In this document: positions 52,056 through 60,611 of the stretch, piece after piece
How the letters are laid out: the number at the start of each line of letters is the position of its first letter
Numbering within the stretch: the first letter of the stretch is position 1
Assembly (NCBI RefSeq): GCF_003173775.1
Contig: NZ_CP029552.1
Coordinates: 2,438,501-2,502,500 of the forward strand
Direction of reading: 5' to 3'
DNA: 64,000 nucleotides
Source: Methylobacterium sp. 17Sr1-1
GTDB taxonomy: Bacteria > Pseudomonadota > Alphaproteobacteria > Rhizobiales > Beijerinckiaceae
Position numbers and translations under genes: made by a program
The notes under the pieces: generated by a model
The model's database searches: none
The model's input: only the letters and a program-made list of their open reading frames with translations
Told to the model about the DNA's origin: nothing

Positions 52056-52793
52056 TTATAAGCCGTAGATCTGCACCACCAGGGCGTAGTGAAGGAGTCG
52101 GTCCAGGAGCGCCGTAGCCACCATCGGATCGTCGAACACCTCACCCCACTCCGCAAAGCCGCGGTTCGTATTTCGGATCATCGCGCCCCGCTCGCAGCGG
52201 GCGTTGACGAGCTGGAAGAACAGGTTGCCGCCGCCGGGCACGACCGGCAGGTAGCCGATCTCGTCCACGACCAAGAGCGCGGCCCGGCAGAGATAGCGGA
52301 TACGCTCGCGCAACGTGCCGTCGCGCTCAGCCTTGGCGAGTGAGGCGATCAGATCGGCCAGCGTCGAGAACACCACGCTGCGCCCGGCCTTGACCGCCTC
52401 GAGGGCGAGCGCGGTAGCGAGATGGCTCTTGCCGGTGCCGGGCGGGCCGAGCAGATGGACCACTTCGGATCGGTCGATGAAGGTCAGCTCGGCCAGCGCC
52501 AGGATGCGCTCCCGGTCGAGCGAGGGCTGGAAGGTGAAGTCGAAGCCGGAGAGCGTCTTGACCGTGGTCAGGCGCGCCACGAGCAAGGCGGTCTTCACGC
52601 GACTGCTCTCGCGCAGCGTCAGTTCCTCGGTCAGGATCTCGTCGAGGGCAGAGAGGCCATCGATCTCGCCCTGCTCGATGCGCCGGACCGTGGCGTCGAG
52701 CACCTCCAGGGCGCGCGGCATCCGCAGGCCGACTAGGCTGCGCTTGATGCTGTCGAGGGTGGCGGCGGCACAGGCTGCGGCGGCGCGGGTCAT
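52056..52793 (-). CDS. istB: IS21-family helper ATPase IstB
   Basis: A 245-residue AAA+ protein: LLGPPGTGKSHLATALALEAV (Walker A), ALLVVDEIGYLPV (Walker B), NLFFQLVNARCERGAMIRNT and the arginine finger region FAEWGEVFDDPMVATALLDR. IstB helps the IstA transposase choose the target. Its start overlaps istA by 4 bases. It appears intact although istA is interrupted. The usual sequence after VARC..E has SN rather than RN, a minor difference. Confidence 0.93.
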   Translation of the reverse strand: MTRAAAACAAATLDSIKRSLVGLRMPRALEVLDATVRRIEQGEIDGLSALDEILTEELTLRESSRVKTALLVARLTTVKTLSGFDFTFQPSLDRERILALAELTFIDRSEVVHLLGPPGTGKSHLATALALEAVKAGRSVVFSTLADLIASLAKAERDGTLRERIRYLCRAALLVVDEIGYLPVVPGGGNLFFQLVNARCERGAMIRNTNRGFAEWGEVFDDPMVATALLDRLLHYALVVQIYGL

Positions 52794-54058
52794 GAGCGGC
52801 CTCCGATCCCGGTGCCGGCGAGCCGCTCGCCGATCGCCTGGTAGACGGCCAACGAGCGCCGAGCGACGTGATCGCCGCGGCGGCCGACCGTCAGGCTGTC
52901 GGGATGGCCGTGGCGCATGGCCCGCGCCGCCGCCCCCTGACGATGGTCGGGATCGACGCGGTACTGGCGCCGCCCCTCCAGAATCGGATGGCTCGCCACG
53001 AGGCGGCCGCTGTCGAGGATGCGGATCGTGTCGGGCAGCTGATGCACCTCGACCACGCGCCGGGTCCGATCAGGCACGCTGTAATAGTTGCCGCCGATCG
53101 AGACGAGGCCGTCGTGGCTGACGCGCCGCTCCAGCTTGAGCAGGGCATCGAAGGGCACGGCCGGCAGCGGCTGCAACTCGGGCTTCTCGGCGGCGAAGGT
53201 CTCCGAGACGATCCGCTGCGTGGTGCCGTGCAGGCGGACGTTGGCGACGGAGTCGAGCCAGGTTCGCAGCTGGGCGTTCAGGTCGTCGAGGTCGCGGAAG
53301 GAGCGCGCCAGGAAGAAGTCCTGGCGGATGTAGGAGAATGGCCGTTCGACCTTACCCTTCGTCTTTGCCCTGTAGGGCCGGCAGGCGCGGGGCAGGAAGC
53401 CGTAGTGCTTGGCCAGCGCTAGCAAAGATCGGTTGTAGACGATGTGGCCGCCCGCATCCTCGCCGGTGACCGCCGTCTTCATGCGATCGTAGAGGATCTC
53501 TATCGGCACGCCGCCGATCGCGGCGAACGCTTGCATGTGACAGCGCAGCAGGGTCTGCAGATCCTGGTGCAGGACGAAGCGCGCCTCAATGTGCCGGGAA
53601 TGGCCGAGCACCAGCGAGAACAGCCAGACGATGCAGGCCGTATCCGGTGCGTCCGTGAAGATGACGACGAAGCGCGCGAAGTCGACCTGAGCCTGCTGGC
53701 CGGCCGGCGTCTCGAAGCGGACCTCGTAGGGCTTGGCCTCGGCCGGCCGGATCGCAGCCACAAACCGCTTCACAGCGGTGTAGGCTCATGTATAGCCGCG
53801 CTCACGCAGTTCGCGGGTCAGGCGAACCGCGCTCAGATCGGGGAAGGCCGCGACGCGCTCGCGCAGGTAGTCGAGATAGGGTGCGAGCTTGCTCGGACGT
53901 CCGGCTTGGCGAGGGCCGTAGGCCGGCGGTTCCAGGCCGCGCTCGATGTACTTGCGGACTGTCTTCGGGTCGCGCCCGGTCCGGCGGGCGATGGCGGTGA
54001 CGGACAGGCCCTGTCGGTGCAGGTCCAGGATCATGAGGAGTTCTCCCAGCAGGACCAT
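52790..54058 (-). pseudogene. istA: IS21-family transposase IstA with an in-frame TGA
   Basis: The frame starts at 54058 (MVLLGELLMILDLHRQGLSV, helix-turn-helix with AIARRTGRDPKTVRKYIERG) and is stopped by TGA at 53786-53788 inside RELRERGYT-stop-AYTAVKRF, where IS21 proteins have Gly (GGA to TGA is one change). The same frame then continues to 52790 with the DDE core: Asp in QAQVDFARFV, Asp in EILYDRMKTAV and Glu in GKVERPFSYIRQDF. The transposase is therefore probably inactive. Confidence 0.88.
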
Positions 54059-54199
54059 CCTCGTCACTCCCGACCGATACGCGTCGGCGGGCATGGTGGC
54101 TGAGGATGGACAAGCCCGAGGGTGCGGGGGGCGTCCCGCCTCCGCGGGCCAGGGCACCGACCCGGGATTTTTCGATGCCCGCAATCAGGGAGTATTCAA

Positions 54200-54844
54200 C
54201 GCCCGCTGACACATAGTCGTGGGTGCGGGTCGCCGGCCGTCCTGACGCGAGCGGACGGTCGGGCCGGGTGCGTTCGAGGGCCTGGATCTGGCTCTCCTCA
54301 TCCTGGGCCTGTCGAAGGATCGTCGACGGACAACACCACCACATGGCGGGGCGGCTCCATGGAGAGGCCTTCGATGTCTTCCACCTTCTCGGCGAAGGCC
54401 GGGTCGGTGGAGCGCTTAAAGGTGCGCACTCGGTGCGGCTGCAGGCGGTACTCCTACCAGATGCGCTGGACCGAGCGCAGCGAGATGCCGGTGCGGCCGC
54501 AACGGCGGGACCGGTCCAGTGAGTGACTTCGCCGGGCGGCTCGGAACAGGTGAGGGCCAGCACTCCGGCGACGGTGCTGGTTGAGTGGGGCGGCTTGCCG
54601 GGGGGACGGGTTTTGTCGCGCAGCAGGCCGTCGACCCCTTCTTCAGCGAAGCGCAACTGCCAGCGCCAGACGGCCGGCTGACCCCCGCCTGCTGGGCGAG
54701 GACCAGGACGGGGTGGCACTCGGCCGAGAGCAGGATGCTGCGGGCCCGCTGGATGTGCTTGAGGGGACGCGCCCGATCGGTGATGATGGCGGACAGGCGC
54801 ATCCGGTCGGTGGCACTCGGGATTACACAGACAGTTTGAGCCAT
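54200..54844 (-). pseudogene. IS630-family transposase N-terminal remnant, frameshifted
   Basis: MAQTVCVIPSATDRMRLSAI, ITDRARPLKHIQRARSILLS and VLVLAQQAGVSRP begin in one frame; WRWQLRFAEEGVDGLLRDKT continues in another, then SQIQALERTRPDRPL and RPATRTHDYVSAG in a third segment, where the C-terminal half is missing. A 20-odd-base REP-like insert splits the second DDE-motif region near 54296-54319. Clearly non-functional. Confidence 0.8.
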
Positions 54845-55137
54845 AGCTCAGACCCGCACGCCCTATGTCTCCCGTGAGTCCTCCGTATGCGTCAAGGCGC
54901 AAAATTTGTAGCTTAATCCACAAGCTGGGGTTTTCGGCAGCTCTCTTCGATATAGTTGCGGGAGATATGAACTGTAAAGGGAATTAGATCTCGCTTGATG
55001 GTTGCATATATTCATAATTGGCTTTGACGAAAGCTCTGTTTCCGAGAAAACTGGAATGAACACTCCGATGCAATGTCGTGATGGACTAAGACGACGGAAT
55101 AAAACTGTAGTTGGCTGACTGTCGCTGGAGGTACTTC

Positions 55138-57918
55138 ATGCCCGAAATCAGTCCATTCGTCCGCAACGCGAGTGATGGTGAAGGGAGACGCAATCCCTTC
55201 GAGCAGTTGACCAGCTACGAACTCGCTCATCTCTCGCACCATCTCTGCATGCTAGAGGCCTGGACGCCGCTTGAGCGTCTTCTCACCGACCTTCTTTTCT
55301 TAGGCGCTAAAACAGAAACCGGAATGGTTGATGGCTTGCTGCAGGACTACGCAATAACCCGCCTAGCCCTCGGAAATCGCTGGCATGAAGATCAACGGAC
55401 CGCGGCGTTTGACCGGTTCGTCTCGCGCGAAGCGCATTTTCTCCTGACAGCGCCAGCAGCTCTCTACCAGCAGGCCGCCAACACTAGCGACGAAACCATC
55501 CGAGAAGCCGCAGCTCTGTTGCCATTAGTCGTGACGTCGCAACGACCGTGGTTGCTCAAGACGAAGGGCGCACGCCACCCCCAGCACACCGGACAGGTGA
55601 TCTCGATGGCCTTCTGGGGCGGGGACCGATACCTGGCGGTCTCCAGCCTTGGACGTGAAGTGTGGATCTGGGACTTGGTCCGGGGGGAGCTTTCCCGACG
55701 CTGCGACACGCCGCCTTCCGCGGCCAAATCGCTGGAGGTCTCACCGGACGGCAGGTTTCTTGCCGCCGGCTTCGGCGCAGCAGAACCGACACCGTACGCA
55801 TCCGGAGCGATCGTATGGGGCCAAACCGGACGCATGTACAGAACGTACGGCTTTGATCAATTTGTCTATCACCTCCGCTGGCGATCCAATGATCATCTGA
55901 TCCTGGGAGCCGGCTTGCCCACGGGTTCGGAGGCAATCGGTACGCTTTGGTTGGCGAGCCTTTCAGCCGGGACCTACACCGAAATCGGCCAGCAACTGGC
56001 CTCGCGTCCCCTTGTGCTTACATGGGATCCCGTTCCTGGCCGGGACGACCACATCATGATGCTCAGCATGGATGGTGTCGTTTGCTATCTGACGCCAGAG
56101 CACGTCCCAATAACCAGTGAAAAGACCAACGAAATCTTTTCCGAAATCTATCTTGAAAGAGAGCACGATCCGGAACAAACCCATGCCCGGATGATCGAAT
56201 TCGACGACCGAATCGACGCCCTGCGTCCGATCCTAGCCAGGATTTGCGCGCCTTGTACAGGGACGTTCGGATTTTTTCAGGCAGCGCAAACCATCGGCCG
56301 GAACGCGATCTGCGTTCTAGGCGAACCACCAGTCCCTCCCGAAATGTTTCATTTTCACAGGATGGTGCCGGACGGCATCTATCTTTTCGACTTTGATCGG
56401 GGAAGGAGCGGCCGCCTGGCGTTTAATCCAGAGGCCTTGAAGCGGGGATTCCATGTAAATTGCCTTGCCGTTCAGCCAGGCGATTCCGACCGCGTGGCCT
56501 TTGGCACCGCTCATGGTGAGGCTGAACTCATAACGATGACCGAAGGAGGCGGGTCTCCGAAGCAGATCCACACGGGAAGCTATCCCGTGACCGCGATGTG
56601 TTTTTCGCAATCCGGCAACCGGGTCGCTGTCGGCGACGCTGCCGGTCAAATCGCAGTTTACGACCAGCATAGCTCTTCATTGGTTTTCGAATGTCGCCAC
56701 CGAGAGGAGCCGAGCGCGACGCGCATCGTCGGGAACAAACTGTTGCTTCTTTATCGGGATCGCCTGATGGCTATGCCTCTCGATGGGGCAGAAGATGCTG
56801 TAGAATATATCAATATGCCGGATGGACAGATCGGAGTCGACTTTGATTCGCACGGCTCACTCGGTGTCGTTCTCTCCGGGGGAGCCTTGGGCGAAGCACG
56901 GGAGGTAAATTTTTTCATCCACATCGTCGATTTGGACAGCCGAAAAATCATCCTTACTCAAAACATCCCGGGTGAGGTTCCGCTTCCGCAAGGTGCCTTA
57001 ACAGGTTCCGAGCAATCAGACTACCTAAGCCGGCTTCTCCTACGAGTGAGTGAAGGTGCTGTCCACCTTCAGGTCGGTTCGCCCAGGGGGATGATTGAAT
57101 ACCCACTCTTCGCCCCTATCATGGCATACGGCCGCCCCTTCCTACTGCCTTACGACCGCGAAGCAGTGCCGAAGAGGGAGATCACAGTGATGCGCATCGG
57201 TATGCTGAGCGCGCCCTGTGAATCGGCGGCTGTCGCGCCTGGCGGCGCCGCACTGTTCTGCGGATACGCAGATACCGAAGATCATCCTCGTATCAGCGGC
57301 AAGCTCTGTCTATGGAATTGCGAAACCGCCGAACACTCGATTGAGCAAAGATTCAGCGGCTCCGTCCACGCGCTTTGTGCGACGCGGAATGGCGTAGTTA
57401 TTGTCGGGACGGATGACAACGAAGCCAGCGCCTGGCGGTTCGATGGAAGCTGGCAAGAGATCGCAGCCATACGGCACGAAGTAGCTGTGATAGCTGTCGG
57501 ATGCGCTGAACAACAAGGGCTGGCCTGTTCGGTATCGCGCGACGGCATCTTGATAGTATGGCGCTATTTAAGCGGTCAGCAGCTGTTAAGGACGTTCATC
57601 GATGTTGAGCCGAAATTCGCGGGATTTCTAGCAGACGGACGGGCCGTCTGCGTCGTCGATCGTTCCGGTGAGGCACATGTGTGGAAGATTGAGGGATATG
57701 ATCAACTCGTTGGCGACCTCGCGGCGCTCGACACGATTGCCGACAGGAGCTCGGGCCTTCTTGTGCAAGAATACCTGAACGTCGCCGCGCACTTAAAACG
57801 CGTACAGGAGAATGCTGAAAAGGGCGATCGCAAATCTGCGACCGAACTTCTTAAAGCGCTGCCAAATATCGCGAGTCGTGGTCAGATCTACAATCATTGG
57901 CGTACCAGCGTTTCATAG
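55138..57918 (+). CDS. WD40 beta-propeller protein with STAND-type linker at its N-terminus
   Basis: A 926-residue protein. ATG at 55138 has GGAGG 7 bases upstream; the frame extends to 55111 with a TTG. Residues about 20-75 (NPFEQLTSYELAHLSHHLCM, WTPLERLLTDLLFLGAK, GLLQDYAITRLAL) match the helical segment that in one-piece NACHT/AP-ATPase proteins lies between the ATPase and the propeller. The rest is a series of WD40-like blades (ISMAFWGGDRYLAVSSLGRE, VWIWDLVRGEL, VTAMCFSQSGNRVAVGDAAG, LCLWNCETAEHSI, DGILIVWRYLSG). There is no NTPase in the chain. GC is about 57%, below the host. It could be the sensor half of a split STAND system whose NTPase half is at 60612; the two now lie convergent, separated by IS elements. 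Confidence 0.8.
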   Translation: MPEISPFVRNASDGEGRRNPFEQLTSYELAHLSHHLCMLEAWTPLERLLTDLLFLGAKTETGMVDGLLQDYAITRLALGNRWHEDQRTAAFDRFVSREAHFLLTAPAALYQQAANTSDETIREAAALLPLVVTSQRPWLLKTKGARHPQHTGQVISMAFWGGDRYLAVSSLGREVWIWDLVRGELSRRCDTPPSAAKSLEVSPDGRFLAAGFGAAEPTPYASGAIVWGQTGRMYRTYGFDQFVYHLRWRSNDHLILGAGLPTGSEAIGTLWLASLSAGTYTEIGQQLASRPLVLTWDPVPGRDDHIMMLSMDGVVCYLTPEHVPITSEKTNEIFSEIYLEREHDPEQTHARMIEFDDRIDALRPILARICAPCTGTFGFFQAAQTIGRNAICVLGEPPVPPEMFHFHRMVPDGIYLFDFDRGRSGRLAFNPEALKRGFHVNCLAVQPGDSDRVAFGTAHGEAELITMTEGGGSPKQIHTGSYPVTAMCFSQSGNRVAVGDAAGQIAVYDQHSSSLVFECRHREEPSATRIVGNKLLLLYRDRLMAMPLDGAEDAVEYINMPDGQIGVDFDSHGSLGVVLSGGALGEAREVNFFIHIVDLDSRKIILTQNIPGEVPLPQGALTGSEQSDYLSRLLLRVSEGAVHLQVGSPRGMIEYPLFAPIMAYGRPFLLPYDREAVPKREITVMRIGMLSAPCESAAVAPGGAALFCGYADTEDHPRISGKLCLWNCETAEHSIEQRFSGSVHALCATRNGVVIVGTDDNEASAWRFDGSWQEIAAIRHEVAVIAVGCAEQQGLACSVSRDGILIVWRYLSGQQLLRTFIDVEPKFAGFLADGRAVCVVDRSGEAHVWKIEGYDQLVGDLAALDTIADRSSGLLVQEYLNVAAHLKRVQENAEKGDRKSATELLKALPNIASRGQIYNHWRTSVS

Positions 57919-58048
57919 ACATGAACCTAGCCGATTGGTTGCGGAACGTTATTGGGGTCAGGTGCGTTGGGCGATCGAGGAGTGACCTGATCCGCTGGCT
58001 TTGGACCGGGCTGACTGATAGGATCGGCCTGGACCGGAGGAGTGGGTC

Positions 58049-58420
58049 ATGCGTCGAGATCAGAAAACGAGTGCAGAATAGGTCGTGCTGAAGCTGCGCT
58101 AGATCGAGGCACAAACGGCACACAGCAAGAGCTTGGCGCTCGCGTGCAAGGAGGCGCAGATCTACGAGCAGAGTTATCGGGACGAGTGCCGGAGGCGGGA
58201 GATCTTCTACTCGTTGAGGGAGGCGGTGGCCATGATCGGGCTTTGGCAGAACACCGACAACCGCGTTCGGCCGCATTCGTTGCTAGTGCACTGACACCGA
58301 CGAACGTGCCACGTGCCCCCCAGCTAACCGCCTGCATTTAAAAAGGAATTCGACGCACGTATTGTACCTTTTGAAGGCGTCAGTGCACTAGGTTACCGGC
58401 CGCCCGCGCCCGTTGCCATC
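58049..58420 (+). pseudogene. IS3-family remnant (OrfA start fused to OrfB end)
   Basis: MRRDQKTSAE-stop-VVLKLR-stop-IEAQTAHSKSLALACKEA is a decayed OrfA; it joins directly to YRDECRRREIFYSLREAVAM and WQNTDNRVRPHS, the end of OrfB, so the middle of the element was deleted. After a MITE insertion the frame resumes as GYRPPAP. Two stop codons are present in the OrfA part. Confidence 0.8.
58287..58387. mobile_element. 101-bp MITE-like insertion in the IS3 remnant
   Basis: The ends TGCACTGACACC and, on the opposite strand, TGCACTGACGCC form inverted repeats (11 of 12). CTAG is present on both sides (58283-58286, 58388-58391). Removing the element and one CTAG restores the IS3 reading SLLGYRPPAP. 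Because CTAG is a palindrome, a TA duplication of IS630/Tc1 type with 10-base ends fits equally well. Confidence 0.82.
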
Positions 58421-58430
58421 CCGGATCTGT

Positions 58431-58689
58431 CCCCCTGGCTACCCATGGCCGCCACCATGCAGTAGTCTCTAGATCGGCTCGGTCCAAAATACCGGTCAGG
58501 TCAGGCGACTACCGGATGTAGCTGAGAGCTTGTTGATCAGGCCATAATCCATTGCCTACTAAGTGTTCCACGAGACGCCGTGGCATCCTATCACCAACCG
58601 TGCTTGTTGTTCAGGCAATCAACACATAACGACATGGAAGGCCGATAGTTCTGCCTCGTTGCTCCTTTATTTTAGCAGCGGTGGCGGTG
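58431..58689. other. Gap between the IS3 remnant and the IS66 element
   Basis: About 260 bases without a gene, hairpin or repeat that I can support; partly AT-rich. Confidence 0.5.
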
Positions 58690-60137
58690 GTAATTACCCA
58701 CGGGGTGTTTTTGGCACGGGCGTTCGTCGTCCCGCCCTGATCGGAATGGCGGGGGGGTGGTGATCAGGCGGTGATGGTGGTGAGCAGGGTGGCGAAGGGC
58801 GTGGCCTTGGTCCTGAGTGCGGCGGTGGCGACGACAGTGCGCACGTCCGCCTCGCCCTTGGCCGCCCACATCGCCCGGTAGCCGTTCGTCATTTTGCGTT
58901 GGACTACCGCCGGCCGCAGGTCGCGCTCGCAGGCGTTGTTCGTCACGTCCACCTGCCCCGGGAAGGCCAAGAAGGTCAGGAGTTGATCGCGCGCCCGACG
59001 CATCCGAGTCTGGAGCGCCTGGGCCAGATCGCAAGCCGCCGGGGCCTTCAGGATGGCATCGAGATCCTGCTCCAACTCGCGCCGCTTGCGCGCCAGGGTC
59101 GAGGCGGCCAACTCGGTCAGCCCGCGGGCCAGCCCGAAGGCCTTGTCGAGCCACCACTTGAGCCGCAGCGCGAGCAGGTCGTCGCCCGCCTCGACCACGT
59201 AGGCCACGTCGCGGGCGAGGTGCGCCAGGCAAGTCTGCTGGCGCGCGCCGTGCCCCTGCTGGGCCGATTACCGGTCGGAGAGCCATACCGCCGGCCGGTG
59301 CCCGGCCATCACCTCGCCGACCACGGCCGCCGCCCGGCTCGGGGCGGCGTGATGCACCACCGCGTCTGCGCAGCGGAACACCCAGTGGTAGCTGTTGGCG
59401 CCCTCGATGCGCACCCCAGTCTCGTCCGAGGCCACCACAGGGGCTTGCCGCAGCCGCGTCAGCGCCGCGTCCCGACCCTCGGCAAAGCAGCCTTGGGCAC
59501 GCCGCAGCAGGTTCATCAGCCCGCCCTGGCTCAGCCTGAGCCCGAACAGGTCCGCCAGGACGGCCTCCAACCGTTCGTAGGACAGCGCCTGGAAGGTCTT
59601 CAGATACGTCGCCACCGCGTGCAGATGCGGCCCGAAGGGTGTCGCGTCGGCCCCTGCCGGCCGCGGGGCGACGACCCGGGTCCGGCAGGCCGGGCAGGTC
59701 ACGCACAGACGCCGGTGCTGCTCGACCACCGGACGCACGAGCGGCAGGTCGATCCGCTCATGCACGCTGATCACCTCGGCCGGCAGGTCGGTGGGCAGTG
59801 GCGCGCCGCAGGCCGAACATGAGGCCGGCCGATGCTGCACGACCTGATCCGGATCGGCGGTCAGCGCCCGCTTGTGGCCCTCATGCCCGGGCTTGGCGCC
59901 GCCCGGCCGGGCCTTCTCACGCCGCTCCTTGCGGTCGCTCGCCGGCGGCTTGGACGAGGTACGCGACGTCTTCTCCGGCCGGTGCAGCTTCAACACCAGC
60001 TCGATCAGTTCCTCCTTGTTCAGGCGCTCGAGGTCACTGCGGCTCATCCCGATAACGAATCAGCCAAACCGCGTTCCGGCAAGGGGGGCACCCGACGCGA
60101 CCGAGCCGCGCCGTTCCGACACCCCCTAGGTAATTAC
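58690..60137. mobile_element. IS66-family element of the TnpC-only type
   Basis: The left end GTAATTACCCACGGGGTGT and, on the opposite strand, right end GTAATTACCTAGGGGGTGT are inverted repeats with a few mismatches. Length 1448 bp. Only a tnpC-type gene is inside; tnpA and tnpB are absent, as in the ISBst12-like group. No 8-bp target duplication is evident. Confidence 0.75.
58764..60047 (-). pseudogene. tnpC: IS66 transposase TnpC with an in-frame TAA
   Basis: The frame begins at 60047 (MSRSDLERLNKEELIELVLK), includes RTSSKPPASDRKERREKARP, GAKPGHEGHKR, a zinc site (CSACG, CPACR), FQALSYERLEAVLADLFGL and VVASDETGVRIEGANSYHWV. A TAA at 59268-59270 replaces the Tyr codon in LSDRYSAQ; the same frame then continues TCLAHLARDVAY to the C-terminal block VDVTNNACERDLRPAVVQRK MTNGYRAMWAAKGEA and 58764. 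One base change inactivates an otherwise complete gene. Confidence 0.88.
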
Positions 60138-60170
60138 GCGCGGCGCGCGCTGCCGCGTCGCCGCGCCGGC

Positions 60171-60599
60171 TGGTGATTGGAAAACCACCACCTTCATCGC
60201 CGGGCTGAGGACAAGCGGGCCTGAGGCGATCGCGCTGCTGGACGGGCCTGTGACGGGTGAGCGCTTCCGCGCTTACGTGGCAAAGACGCTGGTCCCGACC
60301 TTGTGGCCGGGCGACACGCTGATCCTGGACAACCTCGGCGCTCACAAGGTGGCGGGCGTGCGCGAGGCCATTGAGGCGGTTGGGGGCGACTGCTCTACCT
60401 TCCCGCGTATTCGCCTGAGTTCAACCCCATTGAGCGCGCCTTCGCTAAACTGAAAGCTTTGCTGCGCAGCGCGGCGGCTCGCACGGTCGCCGATCTGTGG
60501 GCGGCCATCCGGCACGCCTTCACGCACTTCTCGCCTGAGGAGTGCGGCAACTACTTCACGTCCGCCGGCTACGACGATGACGCTTGTGCCTCAAACTGA
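60171..60599 (+). pseudogene. IS630-family transposase C-terminal fragment with frameshift
   Basis: WKTTTFIAGLRTSGPEAIAL, TGERFRAYVAKTLVPTLWPG and DTLILDNLGAHKVAGVREAI carry the second Asp region; after a one-base shift near 60388 the next frame has LLYLPAYSPEFNPIERAFAK (catalytic Glu), HFSPEECGNYFTSAGYDDDA. The N-terminal half is absent. It belongs to a different IS630 subgroup from the remnant at 54200, so the two are not halves of one element. Confidence 0.82.
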
Positions 60600-60611
60600 T
60601 CGGGCCCTGCT

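Noticed and set aside
54200..60599. The two IS630 pieces as halves of one split element
   Set aside because: They belong to different subgroups by sequence and lie on opposite strands with no shared junction.
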